NCBI GenBank assembly: GCA_017354375.1
Contig: JAFMRC010000013.1
Location: forward strand, 1 to 35,967
Direction: 5' to 3'
Source: Nocardiopsaceae bacterium
GTDB lineage: Bacteria; Actinomycetota; Actinomycetes; Streptosporangiales; Streptosporangiaceae
DNA: 35,967 nt
The notes under the pieces are model-generated. The model made no database searches. It was not told where the DNA came from and was given only the letters and a program-made list of their open reading frames with translations. A program made the translations under genes and the position numbers. How positions within the stretch are numbered: position 1 is the first letter of the stretch; each line of letters begins with the position of its first letter. Shown here in pieces: positions 24,245 through 34,960 of this stretch.

Positions 24245-24756
24245 TTCTCGCTCCCCACCACTCCGGCGCCGCCCAGCCGGTAGTAGTCCTTCTCGTCATC
24301 GCCGAGGCGCATCGGATGCGGCGGCGCCTCCATGTCCTCCCTCAGCGGCGCGAGCAGCTGCTCCTTGGTCCAGATCAGCTTTTCCCGGTCGTCGTCGGAG
24401 ATCTCGAAATCGTTGGTCATCGTCAGCGCCCGCGTGGGGCACGCCTCGATGCACAGCCCGCACAGGATGCAGCGCAGGTAGTTGATCTGGTAGACGTGGC
24501 CGTAGCGCTCGCCCGGCGAGTAGCGCTCGTCGGGCGTGTTGTCGCGGCCCTCGACGTAGATCGCGTCGGCCGGGCACGCCCAGGCGCACAGCTCGCAGCC
24601 GATGCATTTCTCCAGGCCGTCCGGCCACCGGTTGAGCTGGTGGTGGCCATGGAACCGGGGCGCGGTAGGCCGCTTCTCCTCCGGGTACATGACGGTGTCG
24701 ACCTTCCTGAAGATCTCGCGGAAGGTGACCCCGAACCCCTTCACGGAGTCAAGCAC
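24241..24756 (-). CDS. nuoI: NADH-quinone oxidoreductase subunit I
   Basis: A 171-residue peripheral-arm subunit carrying two [4Fe-4S] clusters, N6a and N6b: [12 protein letters not shown] and [12 protein letters not shown]. The GTG at 24756 ([12 protein letters not shown]) is chosen because AAGGAGG lies six bases upstream and the sequence matches family N-termini; an ATG ten codons earlier would add Arg-rich, non-conserved residues. The start lies inside the end of nuoH (8-base overlap). The last ~45 residues after the second ferredoxin motif are acidic and variable. Confidence 0.96.
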   Translation of the reverse strand: MLDSVKGFGVTFREIFRKVDTVMYPEEKRPTAPRFHGHHQLNRWPDGLEKCIGCELCAWACPADAIYVEGRDNTPDERYSPGERYGHVYQINYLRCILCGLCIEACPTRALTMTNDFEISDDDREKLIWTKEQLLAPLREDMEAPPHPMRLGDDEKDYYRLGGAGVVGSEK

Positions 24757-26083
24757 CGGTGACCTCCTTCTGGGACGCCGTGTCAAGCTCGGGGCCGGTC
24801 TCCGCCCCGATGCCGTGGTAGTGCGGCAGGTCCATCGGCGGCACCGGGAACCGGGCCGGGCTGCCTGTCTCGTCGGCGATCTCGGCCTGCGCCTCGGGGG
24901 TGACCGGCTCCTGCGGGCCGACCTCGGCGGCGCGCCTCTGCGCCGCGTTGTCCCAGAACGTGACCAGCAGCAGGACCAGCACCAGGACGAGGCCGCCGAT
25001 CACGTACGGAACCTTCGACCCGGGGTCGTCACGGTAGGCCCTGATCGTGGCGATCAGCAGGATCCACACGATCGACATCGGGATGAGGATCTTCCAGCCG
25101 AGCGCCATCAGCTGGTCATACCGGGTCCGCGGCAGCGTGCCGCGCAGCCAGACATAGCCGAACAGCAGGATGAAGACCTTGATCAGGAACCACAGGACCG
25201 GCCACCAGCCCTCGTTGACTCCCGGGCCGAGCAGGGTGATCGGCCACGGGGCGCGCCAGCCGCCGAGGAACAGCGTGGTGGCGAGCGCGGAGACCGTGGT
25301 CATGTTGACGTACTCGGCGAGGAAGAACATGGTGAACTTCATCGAGGAGTACTCGGTCATGTGCCCGGCCACGATCTCGCCCTCGCCCTCGGGCAGGTCG
25401 AACGGGACCCGGTTGGTCTCGCCGACCATCGTGACCAGGTAGACCAGGAACGACGGGAGCAGCAGCCAGGCGTACCAGAAGTGCTGCTGGGCGGAGACGA
25501 TGGCGCTGGTGGACAGCGACCCGGCGTACAGGAAGACCGCCACGAACGACAGGCCCATCGCGATCTCATAGCTGATCACCTGGGCGGTGGAGCGGAGCGC
25601 GCCGAGGATCGCGTACGGCGAGCGGGACGCCCAGCCGGCGAGCACGATGCCGTAGACGCCCATCGAGCTCATCGCCAGCACCAGCAGCACCGCGACCGGC
25701 AGGTCGGCGACCTGGAGCGGCGTCCAGTGGTGGAAGATCGAGACCTTCGGGCCCCACGGGATGACCGCGAAGCTGATGAGGGACGGGGTGGCCGCGATGA
25801 CCGGTGCGACGACGAACACCAGCTTGTCGACGCCGGTGGGAACGATGTCCTCCTTCAGCGGCAGCTTGAGCGCGTCCGCGATCGGCTGCAGCAGCCCCCA
25901 CGGCCCGGCCCGGTTCGGGCCGGGCCGGTTCTGCATCCGGCCGATCAGCCGGCGCTCGAACCAGATCATGAAGGTGGTGGTGAGCAGCAGGAAGACGAAG
26001 ACGATGCCGACCTTCAGCAGGACCATCCACCAGATGACCTGGTTGAAGTCGCTCAGCGTCGAATCGACCGCGAGCGCGTGCAT
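24749..26083 (-). CDS. nuoH: NADH-quinone oxidoreductase subunit H
   Basis: A 444-residue membrane subunit that links the hydrophilic arm to the membrane arm and forms part of the quinone chamber. The loop motifs are intact: [19 protein letters not shown] and [20 protein letters not shown] followed by [10 protein letters not shown]. Eight helices are expected. A polar C-terminal extension of ~70 residues (from [20 protein letters not shown]) goes beyond the E. coli length (325) and is common in actinobacteria. ATG 26083 overlaps the nuoG stop by one base (TAATG). Confidence 0.97.
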   Translation of the reverse strand: MHALAVDSTLSDFNQVIWWMVLLKVGIVFVFLLLTTTFMIWFERRLIGRMQNRPGPNRAGPWGLLQPIADALKLPLKEDIVPTGVDKLVFVVAPVIAATPSLISFAVIPWGPKVSIFHHWTPLQVADLPVAVLLVLAMSSMGVYGIVLAGWASRSPYAILGALRSTAQVISYEIAMGLSFVAVFLYAGSLSTSAIVSAQQHFWYAWLLLPSFLVYLVTMVGETNRVPFDLPEGEGEIVAGHMTEYSSMKFTMFFLAEYVNMTTVSALATTLFLGGWRAPWPITLLGPGVNEGWWPVLWFLIKVFILLFGYVWLRGTLPRTRYDQLMALGWKILIPMSIVWILLIATIRAYRDDPGSKVPYVIGGLVLVLVLLLVTFWDNAAQRRAAEVGPQEPVTPEAQAEIADETGSPARFPVPPMDLPHYHGIGAETGPELDTASQKEVTGA

Positions 26084-28533
26084 TACTCGGCCCTCCTCAG
26101 GGTCACGCGGCTGCCATGGCCCGCACCCAGGTCAGCCCGAACAGCGCTCCCGGGGCTATTGGCAGGCAGCCACACTACGCCGTCCGCCATGTCCGTCACG
26201 TCGACGGGTACGGTAATCGAGCCGGCGGCGGTCGCCACGGTCACCTTGTCGCCGTCGGCGACCCCTGCCGCGCTCGCGGTGGCGGCCGACATCCTCGCCA
26301 CGACCGGCCGGGCGGTGGCGGCCAGGTATGGCTCGCCGTCCTGCATCCGGCCGGAGTCGAGCAGCTGGTGCCAGGTGACGAGCCGGGCGGCGACCCTCCC
26401 GTCCCGCGGGGTGGTGTCGGCCATCGGCGACAGCGGGGACGGCGGGGCGGGGCGGTCGCCCTTCCACCGGCCCAGCGAGGCTAGCTCGGCGCGGGCCGCG
26501 GCGGCGTCCGGCAGGCCCAGGTGGACGTCCATCTCGTCGGCGATCGCGCCGAGCACCTGCAGGTCGCTCCGCACGCCGGGCACCTGGAGGGCGGCGTCGA
26601 ACGTGCCCCCGCGGCCTTCCCAGTTCACGTACGTGCCGGCCTTCTCCGCGGTGGCGGCGACCGGGAACACCACGTCGGCGCGGTCGGTGACCGCGCTGGC
26701 CCGCAGTTCCAGGCTGACGATGAATGGCGTGGCCTCCAGGGCGCGCAGAACCGCGTCCGGGCCGGGCATGTCGGCGGGATCCACGCCGGCGATGAGCAGC
26801 GCGCCCAGCTCGCCGCGCTCGGCGGCGGACAGCATGGTGCTCGCGTCCCGGCCCGGCAGGGTCGGCAGCGTGGACTTGTTCCAGGCCCTGGCGACCTCGG
26901 CCCGGGCCTGCGGGTCGATGACCGGCCTGCCGACCGGGAGCAGCCCCGGCAGGGCGCCTGCCTCGATCGCGCTCCGCTCGCCGGCCCGCCGCGGGATCCA
27001 CGCGAGCCTCGCGCCGGTGGCATCGGCCAGCCGGACGGCGGCGCCCAGCGCGCCGGGCACCTCCGCGAGCCGCTCGCCGACGAGGACGATCGCGCCTGGC
27101 TCGGTCATGGCCTCGGCCGCCCGTTCCAGGTCGGCGTGCCCGGAGCCGCCGGCGGCGAGGGCGGTCATCACGCCCGGCTCGCCACCGGGGACGGCCTGCA
27201 GCAGCGTGCCGTTCGTCTTGGCCAGGCCCGGGGTGGACAGCGCGGCGATCGAGAAGACCCGCAGCCCCCGCTTCCGGGCGGCCTTGCGCAGCCGCAGGAA
27301 CACGATCGGGGACTCGTCCTCCGGCTCGAACCCCGCCAGCAGCACCGCGGGCGCGGCCTCCAGGTCGGCGTAGCTGACCTCGATCGGCCTGCCGGCCACC
27401 TTCGCGGTGAGGAACTGCTCCTCCTCCGGCGAGTGCGGCCGGGCCCGCATGTCGATGTCGTTGGTGTTCAGGGCGATGCGGGCGAACTTGGCGTAGGCGT
27501 AGCTGTCTTCCAGGGTGAGCCGGCCGCCGGTGAGCACCCCGGCGCCGCGCTGCCTCCCCTTGGCGTCGCGGGCCGCCGCGAGCCCGCTGGCGGCGGCGGC
27601 GAAGGCCTCGGTCCAGGAGGCGGGCCGCAGCACGCCGTCGGCGTCACGGACCAGCGGGGTGGTCAGCCGGTCGGGCTCGGTGGCGTAGTTGAACGCCCAC
27701 CGGCCCTTGTCGCAGTTCCACTCCTCGTTCACCTCGGGGGCGTCGCCGGCCAGCCGGCGCAGCACCTTGCCGCGCCGGTGGTCGGTGCGCTGCCTGCAGC
27801 CCGCCGCGCAGTGCTCGCACACGCTCGGCGTGGACACCAGGTCGAACGGGCGGGACCGGAACCGGTACTGCGCACCGGTGAGCGCCCCGACCGGGCAGAC
27901 CTGCACGGTGTTGCCGGAGAAGTAGGAGTCGAACGGCTTGCCGTCCGCCGTGCCGATGTACTGCGCGGGGCCGCGTTCGAGGAAGTCGATGAACGCGTCG
28001 CCCGCGATCTCCTCCGAGGCCCGCACGCACCGGGTGCAGGAGATGCACCGCTCCCGGTCCAGCAGCACCTCGGCCGAGATCGGCACCGGCTTGTCGAACT
28101 CGCGCTTGGCCTCGCGGAACCGGCTCTCGCCCCGGCCGTTGGACATGGCCTGGTTCTGCAGCGGGCACTCGCCGCCCTTGTCGCACATCGGGCAGTCGAG
28201 CGGGTGGTTGATCAGCAGCAGCTCCATCACTCCCTGCTGCGCCTTGTCGGCGACCGGGGAGGTGAGCTGCGTCTTGACCACCATGCCGTCGGTGCACACC
28301 GTGGTGCACGAGGCGAGCGGCTTGCGCTGCCCCTCGACCTCCACCAGGCACTGGCGGCAGGCGCCGATCGGGTCGAGCAGCGGGTGGTCGCAGAACCGGG
28401 GGATCTGCACGCCGATCAGCTCGGCGGCCCGGATGACCAGCGTGCCCTTGGGCACCTTGATCTCGTAGCCGTCGATGGTGACGGTCACGGTGTCCACGGG
28501 AGCCGTGTCGGTGGAAGTGGTCTGCGCAGTCAT
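26083..28533 (-). CDS. nuoG: NADH-quinone oxidoreductase subunit G
   Basis: An 816-residue peripheral-arm subunit with an N-terminal ferredoxin-like domain and a molybdopterin-oxidoreductase-like C-terminal domain. Cluster ligands: [2Fe-2S] N1b in [17 protein letters not shown] and ASC; N5 with His ligand in [15 protein letters not shown]4 in CISCTRC and VQVCPVGAL; and a fourth set VCEHCAAGC ... WNCDKGRW, the N7 cluster found only in some bacteria. I chose ATG 28533 (MTAQTTSTD): AGGTGAG lies eight bases upstream. A GTG three codons earlier abuts the nuoF stop and is the alternative. The C-terminal half is Ala-rich and variable, as usual. Confidence 0.96.
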   Translation of the reverse strand: MTAQTTSTDTAPVDTVTVTIDGYEIKVPKGTLVIRAAELIGVQIPRFCDHPLLDPIGACRQCLVEVEGQRKPLASCTTVCTDGMVVKTQLTSPVADKAQQGVMELLLINHPLDCPMCDKGGECPLQNQAMSNGRGESRFREAKREFDKPVPISAEVLLDRERCISCTRCVRASEEIAGDAFIDFLERGPAQYIGTADGKPFDSYFSGNTVQVCPVGALTGAQYRFRSRPFDLVSTPSVCEHCAAGCRQRTDHRRGKVLRRLAGDAPEVNEEWNCDKGRWAFNYATEPDRLTTPLVRDADGVLRPASWTEAFAAAASGLAAARDAKGRQRGAGVLTGGRLTLEDSYAYAKFARIALNTNDIDMRARPHSPEEEQFLTAKVAGRPIEVSYADLEAAPAVLLAGFEPEDESPIVFLRLRKAARKRGLRVFSIAALSTPGLAKTNGTLLQAVPGGEPGVMTALAAGGSGHADLERAAEAMTEPGAIVLVGERLAEVPGALGAAVRLADATGARLAWIPRRAGERSAIEAGALPGLLPVGRPVIDPQARAEVARAWNKSTLPTLPGRDASTMLSAAERGELGALLIAGVDPADMPGPDAVLRALEATPFIVSLELRASAVTDRADVVFPVAATAEKAGTYVNWEGRGGTFDAALQVPGVRSDLQVLGAIADEMDVHLGLPDAAAARAELASLGRWKGDRPAPPSPLSPMADTTPRDGRVAARLVTWHQLLDSGRMQDGEPYLAATARPVVARMSAATASAAGVADGDKVTVATAAGSITVPVDVTDMADGVVWLPANSPGSAVRADLGAGHGSRVTLRRAE

Positions 28534-28542
28534 GTAAGGCAC

Positions 28543-29856
28543 TCACCTATCCGCCACAGTGGTATCTGACCACAGAACAGAAGCGGCCGGGTCGAACGGG
28601 CAGCCGCCTTCCTTCTGGTGCTGGACGACCTCGTCGCGGAAGTGCTTGATGGCGGAGGTGATCGGCACCGGGGCGGCGTCGCCGAGGGCGCAGAACGCGC
28701 GGCCCACGATGTTGTCGCTGACATCGAGGATCGTTTCCAGGTCCTCGTCGGTGCCCTTGCCGTTCTCCAGTCGCTCGACGGCCCGCACCAGCCAGTAGGT
28801 GCCCTCCCGGCACGGCGTGCACTTGCCGCACGACTCGTGCTGGTAGAACTCCGTCCAGCGCAGCGCGGCCCGCACCACGCAGGTCGTCTCGTCGAAGATC
28901 TGCAGCGCCCGGGTGCCGAGCATGGACCCGGCGCCGCCGATCCCCTCGAAGTCCAGCGGGATGTCGAGGTGCTCGTCGGTGAGGATCGGCGTGGACGACC
29001 CGCCGGGCGTCCAGAACTTCAGCCGGTGACCGGGCCGCATGCCGCCCGCCAGCTCGATCAGCTCCCGCAGCGTGATGCCCAGCGGCGCCTCGAACTGGCC
29101 GGGATGGGCGACGTGCCCGGACAGCGAGAAGATCCCGTGGCCCTTGGATTTCTCGGTGCCCAGCCCGGAGAACCAGCCCGGGCCGTTCCGGATGATCCCC
29201 GGGACCGAGGCGATCGACTCGACGTTGTTGATCACCGTCGGGCAGGCGTACAGGCCCTCCACGGCGGGGAACGGCGGCCGGTTCCGCGGCAGCCCGCGGT
29301 ATCCCTCCAGGGAGGTGAGCAGCGCGGTCTCCTCACCGCAGATGTACGCGCCGGCGCCCGCGTGCACCACGACGTCCAGGTCGAACCCGGACCCGAGGAT
29401 GTCCTTGCCGAGGTAGCCCGCCTCGTACGCCTCCGCGACCGCCAGCTGCAGCCGCCGGATGGGGTGCAGCGCCTCGCCGCGGATGTAGATGAACGCGTGG
29501 CTGGCGCGGATCGCGTAGCAGGTGATGATGATGCCCTCGATGAGCGAGTGCGGGTTGGCCATCATCAGCGGGATGTCCTTGCACGTGCCCGGCTCGGACT
29601 CGTCGGCGTTCACCGTCAGGTAGTGCGGCTTGCCGTCGCCCTGCGGAATGAACGACCACTTCACGCCGGTCGGGAAGCCGGCTCCGCCTCGCCCGCGCAG
29701 GCCCGAGTCCTTCACCGCGGCGATCACGTCGTCCGGCCGCATCTTCAGCGCCTTCGGCACGGCCTGGTACCCGCCGCCGCGCCGGTAGCCGTCCATCCGG
29801 AAGGCGTCGGCCTGGTCCCAGTTCGCGGTCAGGACCGGGGTAAGGGTGTCTGTCAT
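28543..29856 (-). CDS. nuoF: NADH-quinone oxidoreductase subunit F (NADH/FMN site)
   Basis: A 437-residue subunit that oxidises NADH through FMN. GLRGRGGAGFPTGVKWSF is the FMN/NADH glycine-rich loop, GAGAYICGEETALL a further flavin-site segment, and ESCGKCTPCREGTYWL plus RAFCALGDAAP supply the four cysteines of cluster N3. ATG 29856 (MTDTLTPVL) overlaps the nuoE stop as ATGA. The upstream extension of the frame to 29991 lies inside nuoE and is not used. Confidence 0.97.
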   Translation of the reverse strand: MTDTLTPVLTANWDQADAFRMDGYRRGGGYQAVPKALKMRPDDVIAAVKDSGLRGRGGAGFPTGVKWSFIPQGDGKPHYLTVNADESEPGTCKDIPLMMANPHSLIEGIIITCYAIRASHAFIYIRGEALHPIRRLQLAVAEAYEAGYLGKDILGSGFDLDVVVHAGAGAYICGEETALLTSLEGYRGLPRNRPPFPAVEGLYACPTVINNVESIASVPGIIRNGPGWFSGLGTEKSKGHGIFSLSGHVAHPGQFEAPLGITLRELIELAGGMRPGHRLKFWTPGGSSTPILTDEHLDIPLDFEGIGGAGSMLGTRALQIFDETTCVVRAALRWTEFYQHESCGKCTPCREGTYWLVRAVERLENGKGTDEDLETILDVSDNIVGRAFCALGDAAPVPITSAIKHFRDEVVQHQKEGGCPFDPAASVLWSDTTVADR

Positions 29857-30542
29857 GATTCCGGCGCCTCCCATCCCCGCTCCTTCGCGATCTTCAGGCC
29901 GACCAGGCTGGCGGAACCCGCCGGGGGGCCGTCCGCGGCCTGGCCGTCGCCGAAGCCGGCCAGCACCCGGGAGGCTTCCTTCCAGGTGCACAGGCGCCCG
30001 GGGCCACGCTCCGGCCGCACGGGGACCCCGGCCCGCAGGTCATCGACCAGCTGCTTCGCGGTTTCCGGAGTCTGGTTGTCGAAGAACTCCCAGTTCACCA
30101 TGACCACCGGAGCGTAGTCACAGGCCGCGTTGCACTCGATGCGCTCCACCCCGACCTTGCCGTCCGGGGACGTGATCCCGCCGTGCCCGCCGCCAGCCTC
30201 GCTCGCACCGCCCTCTTCCGCTCCGAGGTGGCTGGCCAGCTCGGAGTAGATCTGGTCACCGCCCATGATGGCGCACAGCGTGTTGGTGCAGACGCCGACC
30301 TTGTAGTCCGGAGCCGGGCGGTCGGCGTACATGGTGTAGAACGTCGCGACGCCCTTGACCTCGGTCTCGGTGCACCCCAGAACCTCGGCGCAGAAGGCGA
30401 TGCCGTCACCGGAGACGTATCCCTCCTCCGACTGCACCAGGTGCAGCAGCGGCAGCAGCGCCGACCGTGCCTTCGGGTACCGGCCGACGATCTCGGCGGC
30501 GTCCGCGCGCAGCCGCGCCAGCGTCTCGTCACTGAACGCCAT
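29853..30542 (-). CDS. nuoE: NADH-quinone oxidoreductase subunit E
   Basis: A 229-residue thioredoxin-fold subunit with [2Fe-2S] cluster N1a bound by VCTNTLC (C85, C90) and ECNAACDY (C137, C141). Forty-six residues lie between the two cysteine pairs, about ten more than in well-studied homologues; the extra length is a Gly/Glu-rich loop (EEGGASEAGGGHGG). The C-terminal ~50 residues after RLCTWKEASRVLAGF are also variable. ATG 30542 overlaps the nuoD stop by one base (TAATG). Confidence 0.96.
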   Translation of the reverse strand: MAFSDETLARLRADAAEIVGRYPKARSALLPLLHLVQSEEGYVSGDGIAFCAEVLGCTETEVKGVATFYTMYADRPAPDYKVGVCTNTLCAIMGGDQIYSELASHLGAEEGGASEAGGGHGGITSPDGKVGVERIECNAACDYAPVVMVNWEFFDNQTPETAKQLVDDLRAGVPVRPERGPGRLCTWKEASRVLAGFGDGQAADGPPAGSASLVGLKIAKERGWEAPES

Positions 30543-31906
30543 TACCGGTCCACGCCTCCAATCACCGGGTCGATGGACGCGATCGCCGGGATCACGTCCG
30601 CGAGGAGCCCGCCCTCGCACAGCATGGAAACCGCCTGCATGTGGTGGAACGAGGGATCGCGCAGGTGCGCGCGGTAGGGCCGGGTGCCGCCATCGCTGAC
30701 CACGTGGCAGCCGAGTTCGCCCTTGGGCGACTCGATCGGCACGTAGGCCTGCCCGGCCGGCACCCGGAAGCCCTCGGTCACCAGCTTGAAGTGGTGGATC
30801 AGCCCCTCCATGGACTGGCCCATGATGTGCGCGATGTGCTCGGGCGATGGGCCCATGCCGTCCGGGCCGAGCGACAGCCGGGCGGGCCAGCCGATCTTCG
30901 CGTCGTTGATCATCCACGGATCGTCCGTGATGCTCGCGCGGTCGGCGAGGCGATCCACGCACTGCTCGATGATCTTCAGCGACTCCTCGATCTCGTTCAT
31001 CCGGACCATGTACCGGCCGTAGGTGTCGCAGGTGGTCTCGGTCGGCACGTTGAAGTCGAACGTCTCGTAGCCGAGGTACGGCTGGGACTTGCGCAGGTCC
31101 CAGGGCAGCCCGGCCGCGCGAAGCATCGGCCCGGTCACGCCGAGCGCCATGCACCCTTCCAGGTCCAGGTAGGCGATGCCCCGCGTCCGCGCGCGGAAGA
31201 TGGGGTTCGCGTCGACCAGCCCGCGCAGGTCATGCACCAGCCTGGGCGCCTCGCGGAGGAATCCGCGAATCGCCTCCAGCCCTCCCGGGGGCATGTCCTG
31301 CACCACGCCGCCGGGGCGGATGAACGCGTGGTTCATCCGCAGCCCCGTGATCAGCTCGTACAGGTCGAGGATCCTCTCCCGGAACCGCGTGCCCTGCAGG
31401 AAGATCGTGGTGGCTCCGAGCTCCATGCCGAACGGGCCGATGCCCCCCAGGTGCGAGGAAATCCGGTTGATCTCGAGCAGCAGCACCCGGATCAGCTGAG
31501 CGCGCTCCGGGATCTTGTCCTCGATGCCGAGCAGCCGCTCCACCGACAGCACGTAGGCCAGCTCGTTGTAGAACGGCATGAGGTAGTCCGCCCTGGTAAC
31601 GAAGGTGGTGCCCTGCGTCCAGGTGCGGTACTCCATGTTCTTCTCGATGCCGGTGTGCAGGTAGCCGATCGACGCCCTGACGTCGGAGACGGTCTCGCCC
31701 TCGAGGGTCAGGATCAGCCGCAGCACGCCGTGCGTCGACGGGTGCTGCGGCCCCATGTTGACGACGATCTTCTCGTTCTCCGAGCGGTCCTCGTCGCCCG
31801 CGCTGACGATCTTGTCCCAGTCCTCGCCGGCGACGTCGTAGATCCGCCCCTCGGCGGCCTCCTCCTCCGCGGCTGACGCCGCGCCGGTCACGTGCGGAGT
31901 GCTCAC
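30542..31906 (-). CDS. nuoD: NADH-quinone oxidoreductase subunit D
   Basis: A 454-residue 49-kDa-type subunit that, with NuoB, builds the quinone reduction site. [20 protein letters not shown] carries the quinone-site histidine loop; further family blocks are [34 protein letters not shown] and [11 protein letters not shown] at the end. The N-terminal ~45 residues are acidic and variable. GTG 31906 overlaps the nuoC stop (GTGA). Confidence 0.97.
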   Translation of the reverse strand: MSTPHVTGAASAAEEEAAEGRIYDVAGEDWDKIVSAGDEDRSENEKIVVNMGPQHPSTHGVLRLILTLEGETVSDVRASIGYLHTGIEKNMEYRTWTQGTTFVTRADYLMPFYNELAYVLSVERLLGIEDKIPERAQLIRVLLLEINRISSHLGGIGPFGMELGATTIFLQGTRFRERILDLYELITGLRMNHAFIRPGGVVQDMPPGGLEAIRGFLREAPRLVHDLRGLVDANPIFRARTRGIAYLDLEGCMALGVTGPMLRAAGLPWDLRKSQPYLGYETFDFNVPTETTCDTYGRYMVRMNEIEESLKIIEQCVDRLADRASITDDPWMINDAKIGWPARLSLGPDGMGPSPEHIAHIMGQSMEGLIHHFKLVTEGFRVPAGQAYVPIESPKGELGCHVVSDGGTRPYRAHLRDPSFHHMQAVSMLCEGGLLADVIPAIASIDPVIGGVDR

Positions 31907-32628
31907 GAATACGACCTTCTTTCGTCCGGCGGCGGCACCTTCGTGCCCCGGTACTCCACCGGGATGCCGCCGAGCGGGTAGTCCTTGCGCTGCGGGTGGC
32001 CCAGCCAGTCGTCGGGCATCTCGATCCGGGTCAGCGCCGGGTGCCCGTCGAAGACGATGCCGAAGAAGTCCCAGGTCTCCCGCTCGTGCCAGTTGGCCGC
32101 CGGGTACACGCCGGTCACCGACGGGATGTGCGGGTCGGCGTCCGGCGCCCTGACCTCCAGCCGCAGCCGGCGGTTGTGCGTGATCGAGGCCAGGTGGTAG
32201 ACGGCGCTCAGCTCGCGGCCGGGCTCATCGGGATAGTGCACTCCGGAGACGCCGGAGAAGATCTCGAACCGCAGCGCCGGGTCGTGCAGCAGCCTCTCCA
32301 TCACCTGCACCAGGTTCTCGCGCCTGGTGTAGAAGGTCAGCTCACCGCGGTCCACCACGACCCGTTCCACCGCGTCGTCGAAGGACGATCCGTCGGCCTC
32401 CAGGGCGCTGCCGAGCGCGTCGGCGACCGCGTCGAAGTACCCGCCGTACGGCCGCGGGGTCGAGACCGGCAGCGGCTTGCGCACCTTGAGCCGGCCGTAC
32501 CCGGAGGTGTCCGGGGTGCCGTGCACGCCGAACAGGCCCTCCCGGACGACCGGTGCCTCCAGCCGCTCGGCGCCCAGCTTGGCGGGCAGGCCGCCGTTCT
32601 GCTCCGCGGGCGGCTCGCTGTCACTCAC
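31903..32628 (-). CDS. nuoC: NADH-quinone oxidoreductase subunit C
   Basis: A 241-residue 30-kDa-type structural subunit of the peripheral arm, separate from NuoD (these are fused in E. coli). The family signature is [20 protein letters not shown] followed by [21 protein letters not shown] 32628 overlaps the nuoB stop by four bases. The N-terminal ~60 residues are variable. Confidence 0.97.
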   Translation of the reverse strand: MSDSEPPAEQNGGLPAKLGAERLEAPVVREGLFGVHGTPDTSGYGRLKVRKPLPVSTPRPYGGYFDAVADALGSALEADGSSFDDAVERVVVDRGELTFYTRRENLVQVMERLLHDPALRFEIFSGVSGVHYPDEPGRELSAVYHLASITHNRRLRLEVRAPDADPHIPSVTGVYPAANWHERETWDFFGIVFDGHPALTRIEMPDDWLGHPQRKDYPLGGIPVEYRGTKVPPPDERRSYS

Positions 32629-33194
32629 GGCTCACCTCCCGCGCCGTTGGCGCCGCTAGTCACGTGCAGCGGCAGCAGGCTCAGCCGGGCCTCTTCCAGC
32701 TCCGTGATCTCCCGGTCGCGGTTCGGGCCCAGCTTCATGTTCAGGATCTTGTCGTGCAGCTTGAGCACCGCGTCCATCAGCATCTCCGGGCGGGGCGGGC
32801 AGCCGGGCACGTAGACGTCCACCGGCACCACGTGGTCAACGCCCTGCACGATCGCGTAGTTGTTGAACATGCCACCGCTGGACGCGCAGACCCCCATCGA
32901 GATGACCCACTTGGGGTCCGGCATCTGGTCGTAGATCTGGCGCAGCACCGGGGCCATCTTCTGGCTCACCCGGCCCGCCACGATCATCAGGTCGGCCTCC
33001 CGCGGAGTGGACCCGGTCTTCTCCATGCCGAACCGGGCCTGGTCGTGCCGGGTGCCCGCCATCTGCATCATCTCGATCGCGCAGCAGGCCAGGCCGAACG
33101 TGGCCGGCCACACCGAGCGCGCCCGCGCCCAGCCGGCGAGCTTCTCGACGGTGGTCAGCGCCACGCCGCTTGGCAGCTTCTCCTCAATGCCCAT
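32625..33194 (-). CDS. nuoB: NADH-quinone oxidoreductase subunit B
   Basis: A 189-residue subunit binding [4Fe-4S] cluster N2, the direct donor to quinone. Ligands: the adjacent cysteines in [20 protein letters not shown] and PGCPPRPE. The ATG is four bases after the nuoA stop. The C-terminus after [11 protein letters not shown] is variable. Confidence 0.98.
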   Translation of the reverse strand: MGIEEKLPSGVALTTVEKLAGWARARSVWPATFGLACCAIEMMQMAGTRHDQARFGMEKTGSTPREADLMIVAGRVSQKMAPVLRQIYDQMPDPKWVISMGVCASSGGMFNNYAIVQGVDHVVPVDVYVPGCPPRPEMLMDAVLKLHDKILNMKLGPNRDREITELEEARLSLLPLHVTSGANGAGGEP

Positions 33195-33198
33195 TTCG

Positions 33199-33558
33199 CT
33201 AATCCCAGTCCAGGCCGCCGCGCCGCCACACGTAGGCGTACGCGATCAGCACGGTCAGTACGAAGGCGACCATCTCGATGAGGCCGAACGGCCCCAGCTT
33301 GTTGAACATGACGGCCCACGGGTACAGGAAGACGATCTCGATGTCGAAGACGATGAACAGCATCGCGGTCAGGTAGTACTTGACCGGGATCCTGCCACCG
33401 CCCAGCGGCTGGGGAGTCGGCTCGATGCCGCACTCGTAGGACTCCAGCTTGGCCTTGTTCCAGCGCTTGGGACCCAGGTGGGAACCCATGAACACCGAGA
33501 AGCCCGCGAAGCCGAGCGAGAGCACGGCGAGCACGAGGATCGGTATGTAGAGCCTCAC
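33199..33558 (-). CDS. nuoA: NADH-quinone oxidoreductase subunit A
   Basis: A 119-residue three-helix membrane subunit. [11 protein letters not shown] is the conserved loop with the switch cysteine, followed by [20 protein letters not shown] with the acidic pair of TM2. The GTG start at 33558 forms a GTGA overlap with a small ORF upstream (33629-33555), which fits the coupling seen at the other nuo junctions. Confidence 0.97.
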   Translation of the reverse strand: MRLYIPILVLAVLSLGFAGFSVFMGSHLGPKRWNKAKLESYECGIEPTPQPLGGGRIPVKYYLTAMLFIVFDIEIVFLYPWAVMFNKLGPFGLIEMVAFVLTVLIAYAYVWRRGGLDWD

Positions 33559-33629
33559 CGCAAGTGCGCCCCCTCTCCCTGTTCATCAGAGGCGTGTTCT
33601 TCATAGGCGTCGTCTGTCATCTCAGGCAT
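33555..33629 (-). CDS. Putative 24-residue coupling ORF upstream of nuoA
   Basis: ATG 33629-33627 to TGA 33557-33555. The product is short and acidic (MPEMTDDAYEEHASDEQGEG then AHLR). AGGTGA lies four bases before the ATG, its start is four bases from the menJ stop, and its stop overlaps the nuoA GTG as GTGA, like most junctions of this operon. It fills almost the whole gap between menJ and nuoA. It may only carry ribosomes from menJ to nuoA. No known family is recognisable. Confidence 0.45.
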   Translation of the reverse strand: MPEMTDDAYEEHASDEQGEGAHLR

Positions 33630-33633
33630 CAGT

Positions 33634-34941
33634 TCACCTAGGGGTTGGGGCGAGTCGGGTCAGGCCGTTGATCACGCGGTCCGTGGCGTCGCCGCCGCTC
33701 GGATCGGTGAGGTTAGCCAGGAGCTTAAGGGCGAAGCGCATCAGCGCCGGCCTCGACATGCCGCGGGCGGTCGCGTAGTGCATCAGTTTCGGCCGCCCGA
33801 TCAGCTGCACGAACAGCCGGCCGAGCGTGTAGTACCCACCGTAGGCCTGCTGCAGCGCGACCGGGTACCCGCGCAGCACGCGCTCCCGCTCCGCGGCGGT
33901 CGGCCGGGCCATGGCCTGGGCGATGGTGCGGGCCAGGATCTCCCCCGACTCCATCGCGTACGCGATGCCCTCGCCGTTGAACGGGTTCACCATGCCCGCC
34001 GCGTCGCCCGCCAGCAGCAGGCCGCGATAGTAGTGCGGGGTCCGGTTGAAGCCCATCGGCAGCGCCGCGCCGCGCACCGGCTCGGTGCGGTTCTCCTCGA
34101 CGTAGCCCCACTCCTCGGGCATCGCCTTCAGCCAGCGGCGCAGCAGCGCCCGGTAGTCCGTGTTGCCGAACGCGGCGGAGGTGTTCAGCAGGCCCAGGCC
34201 CACGTTGGAGGTTCCGTCGCCCATGCCGAAGATCCAGCCGTAGCCCGGCAGCAGGCGACCCTGCCGGCCAGGTTCGGCGTCCCACAGGTCGAGCCACGAT
34301 TCCAGGTAGTCGTCGTCGTGCCGCGGCGAGGCGTAGTACGTCCGCACCGCGACCCCGAGCGGCCGGTCGTCCCGCTTGGCCAGGCCCATCGCGACCGCCA
34401 GCCGTGAGGAGTTCCCGTCGGCCGCGACGATGACGGAGGCGGCGTAAATCCGTTCGGCATCAAGGTCGTTGCCGTTACCGGAGCCCTCGCGGGCCCGCAC
34501 CCCGGTGATCACCCCGTTGTCGTCCAGCACCGGGCCGGTGACGGTCACGCCCTCGATGACCTTGGCCCCCGCGGCCTGCGCCCGGCGGATGAGGATCTCG
34601 TCCAGCGACGAGCGCGGGCGCACCAGGCCGTAGCCGGGGTAGGCGTCCAGTTCCGGCCACGGCAGCTCGAGGCGCATCCCGGCGCCGATGACCCGCAGGC
34701 CCTTGTTGCGCAGCCAGCCGGCCTCCGGGCTGACATCGACCCCCATGCCGATCAGCGCCTTCACCGCGCGCGGGGTCAGCCCGTCACCGCACACCTTGGC
34801 ACGCGGGAAGCGCGCCTTCTCCAGCACCAGGACGCTGAGTCCGGCCTGGGCGAGGTAATAGGCCGTGGCCGCGCCGGATGGGCCGGCGCCGACGACGATT
34901 ACATCCGCGTCGTCACCACGCGGGAGGACGTGCTCGGTCAC
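33634..34941 (-). CDS. menJ: Geranylgeranyl-reductase-family flavoprotein, likely menaquinone reductase MenJ
   Basis: A 435-residue FAD enzyme. DADVIVVGAGPSGAATAYYL (11-30) is the dinucleotide-binding fold, ARFPRAKVCGDGLTPRAVKA the family's second block, and LLLAGDAAGMVNPFNGEGIA the FAD phosphate/ring segment. The family reduces isoprenoid double bonds. In mycobacteria the homologue MenJ saturates one isoprene unit of menaquinone, and its gene lies close to menG and grcC, as here. That neighbourhood (menG upstream, nuo downstream) favours menaquinone over chlorophyll or archaeal lipid substrates. GTG 34941 is the start. A Rex-like operator lies 20 bases upstream, so this is probably the first gene of the Rex-controlled nuo transcript. 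Confidence 0.85.
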   Translation of the reverse strand: MTEHVLPRGDDADVIVVGAGPSGAATAYYLAQAGLSVLVLEKARFPRAKVCGDGLTPRAVKALIGMGVDVSPEAGWLRNKGLRVIGAGMRLELPWPELDAYPGYGLVRPRSSLDEILIRRAQAAGAKVIEGVTVTGPVLDDNGVITGVRAREGSGNGNDLDAERIYAASVIVAADGNSSRLAVAMGLAKRDDRPLGVAVRTYYASPRHDDDYLESWLDLWDAEPGRQGRLLPGYGWIFGMGDGTSNVGLGLLNTSAAFGNTDYRALLRRWLKAMPEEWGYVEENRTEPVRGAALPMGFNRTPHYYRGLLLAGDAAGMVNPFNGEGIAYAMESGEILARTIAQAMARPTAAERERVLRGYPVALQQAYGGYYTLGRLFVQLIGRPKLMHYATARGMSRPALMRFALKLLANLTDPSGGDATDRVINGLTRLAPTPR

Positions 34942-34960
34942 GTGTCCGATCCTGGGTTTC

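Noticed and set aside
24602-28569. Long plus-strand open frames (24602-27373 and 26521-28569)
   Set aside because: Antisense shadows of nuoG, nuoH and nuoI with biased composition and no recognisable domain.
29856-31154. N-terminal extensions of nuoE (to 31154) and nuoF (to 29991)
   Set aside because: They lie inside the upstream genes in another frame and are not conserved; ATGA/TAATG junctions fix the starts at 30542 and 29856.
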